Translations under genes and position numbers: made by a program
Shown: positions 8,905 through 16,417 of the stretch, piece after piece
Layout of the letters: each line of letters starts with the position of its first letter
Numbering within the stretch: position 1 is the first letter of the stretch
The notes under the pieces: model-generated
What the model saw: only the letters and a program-made list of their open reading frames with translations
What the model was told of the DNA's origin: nothing
The model's database searches: none
Assembly: GCA_934563745.1 (NCBI GenBank)
Contig: CAKTHE010000021.1
Span: 1-39,630 of the forward strand
DNA from: an uncultured Dysosmobacter sp.
GTDB taxonomy: Bacteria > Bacillota > Clostridia > Oscillospirales > Oscillospiraceae
Length of the DNA stretch: 39,630 nucleotides
Reading direction: 5' to 3'

Positions 8905-9972
8905 ATGGCCGGTGCAACACACTTTTTCCTGGGAGCCAACAGCGGCGCAGGCTTTCAGAACTTATTTCCGCAGCTGATGCAGGAGGACCTTTACGATCTG
9001 ATGATTTTAAAGGGCGGGCCAGGCGTTGGAAAATCCACCTTTATGAAGCAGGTTGGCCGCACCATGGAAGAAGCGGGCCTGGTTGTGGAATATCTCTGGT
9101 GCTCCGGGGACCCGGATTCGCTGGACGGCGTATGGATCCCGGAGCTGCGCTGCGCCCTTGCGGATGGAACGGCGCCCCATGTGCTGGAACCCCGTTATCC
9201 GGCGGCAGTGGAGCGTTACGTGGACCTGGGCCGCTTTTACGATGTGGCCGCCGCAAAAGCGGCCCGGGAAGAGATCCTTGCGCAGACGAAGGCGTATCAG
9301 GCGGCTTATGTGCGGGCATACCACTGCCTGCAGGCGGCGCGGCAGGTTGAGCTTGAGCAGGTGGAGGCGGCCGCCGCGGGTCTGGACCGTGAGCGGTGGG
9401 AACGGCGGGCAAGGGGGCTGGCCGCGCGGAATTTTCATGCGGTCAAGGGAAACGGAGCAGAAGGCCATACCCGGAGGCGTTTCCTGGGCAGCGTGACGCG
9501 CCGCGGCGCGATCTGGCGTTTTGACAGCGTACAGGCGCTCTGTCCCCGGGTGGTAGCGGTGGCGGACCGCTGGGAGCAGGGCGGGCCCTTGTTTGCGCTG
9601 CTGCACCAGACGGCACAGACACGGGGACTGGATACGATCGCCTGCATGGCGCCGGAGCAGCCGGACCGGATCGAGCATCTGCTGATCCCGGAGCTGGGGC
9701 TTGCCTTTGTCACCGAAAAGCCCGGGATGGAGTTCCCGGAGAAGCCTTGGCGCAGGGTGCGGCTGGACGCCTTTGTGCATATTCGGGACCGCGGCCGCGT
9801 GCGCCTGAGCGCCCGTATGACGGATCTTCTGCGGGAAGAGGGGATCCGGGCCCTGCAGGAAGCGGGCGCGGCCCACGATGCGCTGGAGGCCGTCTACAAT
9901 CCGTATGTGGATTTTGACGGTGTGCGCGCCCTGGCGGCACTGGAGGGGGGCCGTCTGCTGAGCTACCGGTAA
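8905..9972 (+). CDS. PRK06851-type P-loop NTPase
   Basis: This 355-residue protein has a clear Walker A, GGPGVGKST, at residues 37-45, preceded by HFFLGANSGAGF, the entry motif of the PRK06851 family (known from memory; function unknown, sometimes called a nucleotide kinase). The family is an internal duplication. The second half here keeps RRFLGSVTRRG and HLLIPELGLAFVT, but the second P-loop is degenerate (ADRWEQGGPLF instead of GxxGxGKS). The ATG at 8905 was chosen over 8875 because GGAGG lies seven bases before it. It is flanked by terminators, so it is probably monocistronic. Confidence 0.75.
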   Translation: MAGATHFFLGANSGAGFQNLFPQLMQEDLYDLMILKGGPGVGKSTFMKQVGRTMEEAGLVVEYLWCSGDPDSLDGVWIPELRCALADGTAPHVLEPRYPAAVERYVDLGRFYDVAAAKAAREEILAQTKAYQAAYVRAYHCLQAARQVELEQVEAAAAGLDRERWERRARGLAARNFHAVKGNGAEGHTRRRFLGSVTRRGAIWRFDSVQALCPRVVAVADRWEQGGPLFALLHQTAQTRGLDTIACMAPEQPDRIEHLLIPELGLAFVTEKPGMEFPEKPWRRVRLDAFVHIRDRGRVRLSARMTDLLREEGIRALQEAGAAHDALEAVYNPYVDFDGVRALAALEGGRLLSYR

Positions 9973-10005
9973 ACGGGGCGTGTCGGCAAAGCTGCACGAA
10001 AAGGA

Positions 10006-10037
10006 CCGCGCGGGGAGCGGTTCCCCGAGCAGCCTTT
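10006..10037 (+). terminator. Possible terminator after the P-loop gene
   Basis: A six-pair stem, CGGGGA with TCCCCG, is followed after a short spacer by TTTTTT. The T-run is seven bases from the stem, so this is a weak candidate. Confidence 0.4.
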
Positions 10038-10192
10038 TTTGCCGGGCGACCGGCCTTTGCGGCGAGGCCCGAAGGAGCCGGAGGAGGAGCCTGCCGGATG
10101 CGGACGGGGACGGCGAACTGCGGAGGATCAAGGCCGGGTCGGACAAAAGGGGAGAAGTGTCCGAAATTTTGGCACACCGGGAAGGTTGAGAA

Positions 10193-10221
10193 TTGCGGAA
10201 AGCGGGAGGGGCCCTTAGAAT
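10193..10221 (+). promoter_or_regulatory. Candidate sigma-A promoter and structured leader for the radical SAM gene
   Basis: TTGCGG and TAGAAT are separated by 17 bases; the -10 matches 5 of 6 and the -35 only 3 of 6. Transcription would begin near 10228 and give a leader of about 140 bases before the ATG at 10367. The 9973-10366 gap (394 bases) holds no believable gene. Besides this promoter it contains the weak terminator at 10006 and several GC-rich hairpins within the leader. Confidence 0.45.
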
Positions 10222-10366
10222 AAAGCCGAACAAAGAAAACGGCCCCGCCGCCGGAAAACGGTGCCATGCTTTCCGGAGCAGCCGGGCGGGCCGCTTCCCC
10301 GCGGGCAGGGGCGGCGTGCGCCTTCCGGACGGGCCGGAAAGAAACACAGAAAGAGAGGACTCAGCT

Positions 10367-11725
10367 ATGGATGTCAATTATACCATCAAGCGTCTGGGAC
10401 TGGAGCAGGCGTTCAACTACCTTTACAAGGACCCGGAAAAAAATATGATCAAGATCATGGACTGGGCGGATAAATTCTCCAAGGGAGAGTTTGCATTTCA
10501 GCGCCGGGCGATCCGGGAGGCCATTGAGGACCCCAACCATCCGTACCATGCGTATATTCTGCATATTATTCGGGATGTGGACCCGGAGGTCATGAAGACC
10601 GTGGCCGTCAACTTCTTTATCAACGGCAGCATGGTCGGCTGGGAAAAGCAGGAGGAATACCGCAGCCGGTATCACTGCAACATTCCCTGGGCGATCCTGC
10701 TGGATCCCACCAGCGCCTGCAATCTGCACTGCACCGGCTGCTGGGCGGCGGAATACGGCAACAAGCTGAATCTCAGCTATGAGGAGATCGACGACATCAT
10801 CCGCCAGGGCAAGGAGATGGGCGTGTATGTTTACATCTATACCGGCGGGGAGCCGATGGTCCGCAAGCAGGACCTGATCCGCCTGTGCGAGGCGCATCCG
10901 GACTGCATGTTCCTGTGCTTTACCAATGCAACGCTGATCGATGAAGCCTTTGCCGACGAGATGCTGCGGGTGAAGAACTTTGTGCCGGCCATTTCGCTGG
11001 AGGGCGACGAGGCCGCCACGGACGGGCGCCGGGGCAAGGGCACCTATCAGAAGGTGGTCCGGGCTATGGAGCTGCTGCATCGGAAGAAGCTGCTTTACGG
11101 AATTTCCTCGTGCTATACCAGCGCCAATTATGACTCCATCACTTCGGAGGAGTATTACGACAGCCTGATCCGTATGGGCGCCTATTTTATCTGGTACTTC
11201 CACTATATGCCGGTGGGAAACGACACCTCGCCGGAGCTGCTGCCCAATCCGGAGCAGCGCAGGACCGTTTACGAGCGGATCCGCAAATACCGGGCCACCA
11301 AGCCTCTTTTTGCGATGGATTTCCAGAACGACGGCGAATATGTGGGCGGCTGCATTGCCGGCGGCCGGAGATACCTGCACATCAATGCCAACGGCGATGT
11401 GGATCCGTGCGTATTCATTCACTACTCCAACGCCAATATCCGTCAGATGAGCCTGCTGGAGGCACTGCAAAGCCCTATTTTCATGGCCTATCACAATGGG
11501 CAGCCCTTTAATCACAATATGTTCCAGCCCTGTCCCATGCTGGAGAATCCGGAGCTGCTCCGGAAGATGGTGGCACAGAGCGGCGCCCATTCCACCGACC
11601 TTCAGTCGCCGGAATCGGCCGAGCATCTGTGCGGCAAATGCGACGCCTATGCAAATTGCTGGAAGCCGGAGGCAGAGAAGCTTTGGACCCAGCGGCAGGA
11701 GACAAAGAAGGAGCAATCCAAGTAA
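10367..11725 (+). CDS. Radical SAM protein with SPASM-like C-terminus
   Basis: This 452-residue enzyme binds a [4Fe-4S] cluster through Cys118, Cys122 and Cys125 (SACNLHCTGCW) and should cleave S-adenosylmethionine reductively. YTGGEPMVRK is the glycine-rich SAM-binding strand. The C-terminal third is cysteine-rich (GGCIAGG, DPCVFIHY, FQPCPML, LCGKCDAYANC), resembling a SPASM or twitch region holding extra clusters. No B12-binding domain is present. The substrate is not evident; no peptide or RiPP precursor is seen next to it. The ATG at 10367 was chosen because AGAGAGGA precedes it and the upstream frame has no homology. A strong terminator follows directly, so it is probably transcribed alone. 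Confidence 0.82.
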   Translation: MDVNYTIKRLGLEQAFNYLYKDPEKNMIKIMDWADKFSKGEFAFQRRAIREAIEDPNHPYHAYILHIIRDVDPEVMKTVAVNFFINGSMVGWEKQEEYRSRYHCNIPWAILLDPTSACNLHCTGCWAAEYGNKLNLSYEEIDDIIRQGKEMGVYVYIYTGGEPMVRKQDLIRLCEAHPDCMFLCFTNATLIDEAFADEMLRVKNFVPAISLEGDEAATDGRRGKGTYQKVVRAMELLHRKKLLYGISSCYTSANYDSITSEEYYDSLIRMGAYFIWYFHYMPVGNDTSPELLPNPEQRRTVYERIRKYRATKPLFAMDFQNDGEYVGGCIAGGRRYLHINANGDVDPCVFIHYSNANIRQMSLLEALQSPIFMAYHNGQPFNHNMFQPCPMLENPELLRKMVAQSGAHSTDLQSPESAEHLCGKCDAYANCWKPEAEKLWTQRQETKKEQSK

Positions 11726-11737
11726 ACCTGAAAACGC

Positions 11738-11775
11738 AAAAAGGAGGAAGCGCAAAAGCGCTTCCTCCTTTTTAT
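11738..11775. terminator. Bidirectional intrinsic terminator
   Basis: The arms 11738-11753 and 11758-11773 pair perfectly over 16 bases around an AAAA loop. T-runs leave the stem on both strands. It separates the plus-strand radical SAM gene from the convergent lipoprotein gene. Confidence 0.93.
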
Positions 11776-11802
11776 CTTCTTATCAGGCGGGGAAATCGGG
11801 GC

Positions 11803-12489
11803 TCAGCCCGCGCTGCTGGCGTCCGGCGCGGGCTCCGCCAGATCGTAAGACGAGAAGCCCTCTGCGGCATTTACGTTGTAAAGACCACAGAAGGGAAGTG
11901 TTTCCCCAAGATCACCGTAGCTGCTCACCCAGCTTTTAAAGCCTTCCGGCAGCTCAGCCACCGGGGCGCCGGGCAGATAAAACAGGATCTCCTGCGCGTT
12001 ATCCAGACCGTACGGGTCGGTGTAGCTGTAGAGAACGCCATCCTCGATCTCCGTGGTGTCGGCGGGCTGCTCCGTGCTGATGTCTGCAATGGTCACGGAG
12101 TAGGTGTAGTCGTTAACCTTTACGGGCTGAGTAAAGGTGCCGCTGAAGTTGCTCAGATAGCACTTTCCGTTGGGGTATCCGTCTCCGGTATCGCCCATGT
12201 CGGAATCGTGATACTGCCCTTCAAAGCTGCCATCCGGCTGGATCTGCAGCGTGGTGCACCAGGCGCCGACACCGCTTCCGAACCAGAATTCCAGATGGGA
12301 GACATCGTCGAAGGAAAACCCCTCTTCCTGACTCTGGGAGGCGGAGGGACCTGCGGCGGAAGAGCCGGCCGAAGAGGAGGTTGCGCCGGAGGAAGAACCT
12401 GCCCCGGACGCGGGAGCGCCGCAGCCGCTGAGCAGGCTCAGAGAAAGGGCCAGGACAGAAAGAACGGCAAACAGATTGGAACGCTTCAT
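11803..12489 (-). CDS. Secreted lipoprotein of unknown function
   Basis: This 228-residue protein has a lipoprotein signal peptide: a basic start (MKRSNL), a hydrophobic core, and the lipobox SLLSGC, so it should be anchored outside the membrane. A Ser/Ala/Gly linker (about residues 25-50) precedes a compact domain with many aromatic and beta-strand patterns (LEFWFGSGVGAWCTTLQI, GSFEGQYHDSD). I do not recognise the family. The ATG at 12489 was chosen because it begins the signal peptide; AAGGAG lies rather far upstream (12 bases). It is downstream of the uridine-kinase-like gene, with a 64-base gap. Confidence 0.7.
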   Translation of the reverse strand: MKRSNLFAVLSVLALSLSLLSGCGAPASGAGSSSGATSSSAGSSAAGPSASQSQEEGFSFDDVSHLEFWFGSGVGAWCTTLQIQPDGSFEGQYHDSDMGDTGDGYPNGKCYLSNFSGTFTQPVKVNDYTYSVTIADISTEQPADTTEIEDGVLYSYTDPYGLDNAQEILFYLPGAPVAELPEGFKSWVSSYGDLGETLPFCGLYNVNAAEGFSSYDLAEPAPDASSAG

Positions 12490-12553
12490 AATAAGATCAA
12501 ACTCCTTTATTAAATCCATGAGATCGGATAAGATCGCAGAAAAAGATTACGGC

Positions 12554-13678
12554 TCAGACCGGCTCCGGGCCTGCGGAACGGTCCTTCCGCAGGGTATAGT
12601 GCTCCTCGGCGGTGTCATCCGCCGTGAAGATCAGATCACACTGCTCCGGAATGCCCAGTGCGTCAAAATAACGAAGCTCCAGCGGAATCCATTCCGTGAA
12701 AAAGCGCTGGGCCAGCGCCGGCGGGTTGCGCTTTTGGATCCTGCGGCGCTGCAACTGCGCAGAGGTCTCCAAAAGGACCCGCAGATCGTAATAAGCGCTC
12801 AGATCCGGATGGAGGGAATAGGTGCCCTCCACGATGTTTAAAGGCCCGGGAAGAATGGTGCGGGGCGGCAGCAGCGTAAAGGTGGAGCAGTCAAATCGAC
12901 GGTAGGCGACGGGCTCACCCCGGCTCAGGGGCAGCAGGACCTGAGAGAGGAATCGCTCCCGGTCCACATTTCCGCCCGCTTCGGCAAAGCGCTCCGGCGT
13001 GCGCTGCTCCGGTCGGAGGAAGAAATCGTCCATGTGAAAGACCGGGGCGCCGTAAACCTCCTCCAACAGCCTGGCCAGCGTGGTTTTTCCGGAGGCGCTG
13101 CCGCCCTCCAGAGCCAGAAGGACCCGGGGCTTGCGCGTCTGCAGCTGGTCCAGACGGATCAGCAGGGGAAGAAACTGGGCGTAGCGCTTGCGGACCACTC
13201 GATAGGCGGGGGCGTAAGCTGCCCGGAAAGCCTCGGAATGGTGCCGGGCCGGATAACCGGCGCTGCGCCATTGTTCAGCTGCCCGCTCTACTTCCTGCGC
13301 GGAAAAGGGGATCTCACCCGCTGCGGCAAGCTCCCTCAAAACGGAGAGTGCCGCAGCAAGGTCGGCTGGCCCCTCCGGCTCTTCCACGGCGGACAGGGCA
13401 AAGAGCCTGGCCAGGGTCTGGGGCTGCAGCCCCTGCCGCAGACAGTCCAGATGGACCCGGCAATAGGCGCCGGGCAGGGGCTCGACTGCGGGACCGGGCC
13501 AGGGAATGCATTGTGCGGCCTCCTGCCGGAGATAGTCTGCGGCAGCGGAGGGATCCGCCACCAGGTGCTCACAGCCGCAGGCACTTTGGTGCAGCGCCTT
13601 GAACAGGTCCTGCAGCTGCGCCTGGGGGTAGTGGGTGCAGTAGCTGCGCAAAAACGTGCGCGTCGTTTGAAGATCCAT
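12554..13678 (-). CDS. Two-domain uridine-kinase-like protein
   Basis: The C-terminal half of this 374-residue protein is a P-loop kinase of the uridine kinase/phosphoribulokinase group: Walker A EGGSASGKTT at 191-200, and HMDDFF at 215-220, where the DD pair normally contacts substrate and metal. FDCSTF and NIVEGTYSLHPDL also fit uridine kinase. The N-terminal 180 residues form a separate domain that I cannot name. It includes HQSACGCEHLV and several Cys and His residues. Homologues with this architecture are, from memory, annotated as uridine kinase in Clostridia. The ATG at 13678 follows GGGAGG. A good promoter lies at 13731-13759. Confidence 0.75.
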   Translation of the reverse strand: MDLQTTRTFLRSYCTHYPQAQLQDLFKALHQSACGCEHLVADPSAAADYLRQEAAQCIPWPGPAVEPLPGAYCRVHLDCLRQGLQPQTLARLFALSAVEEPEGPADLAAALSVLRELAAAGEIPFSAQEVERAAEQWRSAGYPARHHSEAFRAAYAPAYRVVRKRYAQFLPLLIRLDQLQTRKPRVLLALEGGSASGKTTLARLLEEVYGAPVFHMDDFFLRPEQRTPERFAEAGGNVDRERFLSQVLLPLSRGEPVAYRRFDCSTFTLLPPRTILPGPLNIVEGTYSLHPDLSAYYDLRVLLETSAQLQRRRIQKRNPPALAQRFFTEWIPLELRYFDALGIPEQCDLIFTADDTAEEHYTLRKDRSAGPEPV

Positions 13679-13730
13679 AAACGGTCCGCCTCCCTGCGGA
13701 ATAATTTTGCATGGGGTTGCATTGTCTGAC

Positions 13731-13759
13731 ATTATACGCCTCTTTGCGGGCGGCTGCAA
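13731..13759 (-). promoter_or_regulatory. Sigma-A promoter for the uridine-kinase-like gene
   Basis: On the minus strand TTGCAG (13759-13754) and TATAAT (13736-13731) are 17 bases apart: a perfect -10 with a 4-of-6 -35. The predicted start near 13724 leaves a 45-base leader. The -35 box is 11 bases from the -35 of the divergent plus-strand promoter. Confidence 0.85.
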
Positions 13760-13770
13760 GGGATTCAGGA

Positions 13771-13799
13771 TTGACAGGGAACGGACATTTTGGTAAGAT
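13771..13799 (+). promoter_or_regulatory. Sigma-A promoter for the SLH protein leader
   Basis: A perfect TTGACA is followed after 17 bases by TAAGAT with an extended TGG before it. Transcription should begin near 13806, about 160 bases before the ATG. It is arranged back to back with the promoter at 13731-13759. Confidence 0.75.
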
Positions 13800-13805
13800 A
13801 CCGGT

Positions 13806-13923
13806 GTTAACACAAGTTGACAATGTCGGCTGAAGCCGACCGATTCCGGCAAGATACGCAGTGGGCAGACGGGTATCACGAAGGTACCGGCATCCTTTGG
13901 GAAGGATGTTGGCGCCTTTTTTT
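13806..13923 (+). ncRNA. Candidate attenuator or riboswitch-like leader with terminator
   Basis: The predicted leader contains GTCGGC-TGAA-GCCGAC (13825-13840), a perfect hairpin, and then GGTATC (13872-13877). GGTATC can pair with GGTACC (13883-13888), or its GTATC can pair with GATAC (13853-13857). GGTACC is also the left base of a terminator stem: 13883-13897 pairs with 13902-13916 around TGGG, with one mismatch and several G-U pairs, followed by seven T residues. Alternative pairings that would expose or block the terminator are therefore possible. I could not match it to a riboswitch class I know. It may instead be a short independent RNA. Confidence 0.55.
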
Positions 13924-13967
13924 GTGCCCATAAGGCGGATTGCTGATTTTTTGGAGGTCAACCGAAC

Positions 13968-15347
13968 ATGAAAAGAAGAAAGATCCTTAGCTTTGTGCTG
14001 GCGCTGGCGCTGACGCTGAGCCTTTGCGCCGCGCCGGCTCTTGCCGTTCGCTTTACCGACGCACACGGGAATGTGATCGAACTGGACGACTCGCTGGAGG
14101 CGTACACGCAGACTGCCCTGTCCGGTGCCAATGACGCGGCCCGCAAGGGCGAGACGAATCTGGGCGACCTGTGGACCGATGCGCTGCGGTGGTTCGCGGT
14201 ATCCGGAAAGATCAACGCGTACTTTGATGAAGACGACGTGAAGGCCGGAAACACCAAGCTGGCCGTGGATGCGGATCATACCGTGGCGCTGTGGAACGGC
14301 GGAAATCTGCGGGCGGATATCCCGGCCGGGACCTTCGGCGCGGAGGAGCTGGCTCAGGTGCTGCCGTATCCCAACAAGGTTGCCGTGGTCTATATGACCG
14401 GCGCGCAGCTGCTGGAGGCACTGGAGGCGGCGTCTCAGGGTCTGCCGTATACGGAAGGGTCCGCCGCGGCGGCCGCTTCGTTTATGCAGGTTTCCGGCCT
14501 TTCCTATACGGTGCGGGCTTATAAGAGCTTTGACCGGGGCGAGGTTTACAAAGATCCCTGGTACAAGGCTAAGTCGGTGCAGCGGGTCAGCATTGAAAGC
14601 GTGAACGGCAAGGCCTTTGACGCCCAGGCAACCTATGCGGTGATCACCAGCAACGCCAACTATAACGGCATGGATTCGTCCTATGTATTTAAGGCCGCCG
14701 CCGAAGAGCAGGAAAAATCCGCCGTGACCACGGCGGTCGTACGGGATGTCGTGTGGATGTACCTGGCGGAGAAGCTTTCCAACGTGGTGGGCAGTGAGTA
14801 TGCACAGCCCCAGGGACGGATCCTGGTTCTGGACAATCCGTTCCGGGACATCCGTTCGGATGCCTGGTGCGTGGAACCGGTCTCCTATATGCTGGCGAAG
14901 GGCTATATGAAGGGGACCAGCGCGACGACCTTCACGCCGGATGCGACGATGACCCGGGCCCAGGCGGTAGTGGTGCTTTACCGTATCGCCGGATCCCCTG
15001 CAGTCAAAACGGAGGGGACCAAATGGTACGCTGCGGCCGCGCAGTGGGCGGCGGATCAGGGTATTTTCACCAGTGCGGATCTGGACGGCGCCGTGACCCG
15101 GGAGGAGCTGGCGGTCATGCTGTACCGCTATGAGATTGCCCGGGGCGGAGACGTCCGTGTGGGTGAGGATACGAACATCCTCAGCTATAAGGATGCGGAC
15201 CAGGTCACGGAAAGCGCGATTCCGGCCATTCAGTGGGCCTGCGGCGCCGGGATCCTGCGGGGCGATACCAGCGGCGCGCTGAAGCCGGCCGCATCGGCGA
15301 CCCGTGCGCATATGGCGGCGCTGTTTGCCCGCTTCTGCCAGCGGTAA
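13968..15347 (+). CDS. Secreted 5'-nucleotidase C-domain protein with SLH repeats
   Basis: This 459-residue protein has a signal peptide (about residues 1-26, ending APALA). Residues about 40-290 match the C-terminal substrate-binding domain of 5'-nucleotidases: GETNLGDLWTDALRW, LWNGGNLRADIPAG and a late TYAVITSNANY. The usual N-terminal metallophosphoesterase domain, with its DxH and GNHD motifs, is absent. Three S-layer-homology repeats fill the rest (about 295-350, 355-400 and 410-459), which should bind cell-wall polysaccharide. The protein is therefore likely surface-attached and may bind nucleosides without hydrolysing nucleotides. TTGGAGG precedes the ATG. It follows the structured leader. 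Confidence 0.8.
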   Translation: MKRRKILSFVLALALTLSLCAAPALAVRFTDAHGNVIELDDSLEAYTQTALSGANDAARKGETNLGDLWTDALRWFAVSGKINAYFDEDDVKAGNTKLAVDADHTVALWNGGNLRADIPAGTFGAEELAQVLPYPNKVAVVYMTGAQLLEALEAASQGLPYTEGSAAAAASFMQVSGLSYTVRAYKSFDRGEVYKDPWYKAKSVQRVSIESVNGKAFDAQATYAVITSNANYNGMDSSYVFKAAAEEQEKSAVTTAVVRDVVWMYLAEKLSNVVGSEYAQPQGRILVLDNPFRDIRSDAWCVEPVSYMLAKGYMKGTSATTFTPDATMTRAQAVVVLYRIAGSPAVKTEGTKWYAAAAQWAADQGIFTSADLDGAVTREELAVMLYRYEIARGGDVRVGEDTNILSYKDADQVTESAIPAIQWACGAGILRGDTSGALKPAASATRAHMAALFARFCQR

Positions 15348-15357
15348 AAAAGCCTTG

Positions 15358-15449
15358 CAGCTGCCGGGAGAGGACCGAAGTCTTCTCCCGGCAGCTGAGC
15401 ACAGATCCCGGCGGACTGCGGGAGCGGAGCCCATCGGGATCTGCGCTCA
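15358..15449. repeat. Two large adjacent hairpins
   Basis: The first, 15358-15397, has 18-base arms with one G-U pair around a CGAA tetraloop. The second, 15396-15449, has arms of about 15 bases with one mismatch and a 24-base loop. Neither ends in a T-run on the plus strand, so neither is a classical plus-strand terminator. They fill the gap between the SLH gene and moxR and could protect RNA ends or moderate readthrough. Confidence 0.7.
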
Positions 15450-15475
15450 GAGAAACTTGAAAGCGGAGGAAATGC

Positions 15476-16414
15476 ATGAAGAAAGAACTTGAAACGATCA
15501 TTCACGAGGTGGAAAAAGCGGTCGTCGGCAAGCGGGAGATCGTAGAGAAGATCCTGATGGCTTTGCTGGCAGAGGGCCATATTCTGCTGGATGATGTCCC
15601 CGGCGTGGGGAAGACGACTCTGGCCGTGGCGCTGAGCAAGACCCTGGGCCTGCGCTACAGCCGCATTCAGTTTACGCCGGATGTGCTGCCGTCGGATATT
15701 GTTGGCTTTTCCATCTACAATAAAGAGACCGGCGCTTTGGAGTATAAAAGCGGCATCGTGAGCAATACGAACCTTTTGCTGGGCGATGAGATTAACCGCA
15801 CCTCCAGCAAGACCCAATCGGCGCTGCTGGAAGCGATGGAGGAGCGTCAGGTCACCGTGGATGGCTGCACCTATCCGCTGCAGAAGCCCTTCCTTGTGAT
15901 CGCCACGCAGAACCATGTGGGAACGGCCGGCACACAGCTGCTGCCGTATGCCCAGATGGACCGGTTCCTGGTGCGGCTGTCGATCGGATACCCGGATTAT
16001 GAGGCGCAGATGGCGATCCTGCGGGACCGGCAGAATGCCAACCCGCTGGAACAGGTACAGCCGGCAACCACCCGGGAGGATGTGCTGCGCATGCAGGAGG
16101 AGGTCCGGGCAGTTACGGCCGTGGATGCGGTGCTGGACTATATCACCCGGCTGACGATGGCCTCCCGGACGCATCCCATGGTGGAAGTGGGGATCAGCCC
16201 CCGGGGCGCCCTGTTCCTGGACCGCATGGCCAAGGCCCACGCTTATCTGCAGGGGCGCGACTATGTGACCGGAGAGGATGTGCAGGCCGTGTTCTTTGAC
16301 GTGTGCGCTCACCGTATGATCCTCTCACAGAAGGCACGGCTTGCCGGAGCGACCAATGCGCAGGTCCTGCGGGACCTGCTGGACGGCACGGAAGTGCCTG
16401 ACCGGCGGATGTGA
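15476..16414 (+). CDS. MoxR-family AAA+ ATPase
   Basis: This 312-residue ATPase has Walker A PGVGKTT near residue 42 and the MoxR Walker B region GDEINRTSSKTQSALLEAM near 103, followed by VTVDG. MoxR proteins act as chaperones, often together with a VWA or DUF58 protein encoded next to them. Here DUF58 follows after 3 bases, then a membrane protein and a lipoprotein, forming one tightly packed cluster. The ATG is preceded by GCGGAGGA. The client in this organism is unknown. Confidence 0.92.
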   Translation: MKKELETIIHEVEKAVVGKREIVEKILMALLAEGHILLDDVPGVGKTTLAVALSKTLGLRYSRIQFTPDVLPSDIVGFSIYNKETGALEYKSGIVSNTNLLLGDEINRTSSKTQSALLEAMEERQVTVDGCTYPLQKPFLVIATQNHVGTAGTQLLPYAQMDRFLVRLSIGYPDYEAQMAILRDRQNANPLEQVQPATTREDVLRMQEEVRAVTAVDAVLDYITRLTMASRTHPMVEVGISPRGALFLDRMAKAHAYLQGRDYVTGEDVQAVFFDVCAHRMILSQKARLAGATNAQVLRDLLDGTEVPDRRM

Positions 16415-16417
16415 CCA

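Noticed and set aside
10170..10198. TTGGCAC resembling half of a sigma-54 promoter
   Set aside because: The required GC-containing -12 element is not at the correct spacing.
13817..13822. A second TTGACA inside the SLH leader
   Set aside because: No -10-like hexamer lies 16-18 bases downstream; it falls within the predicted RNA.
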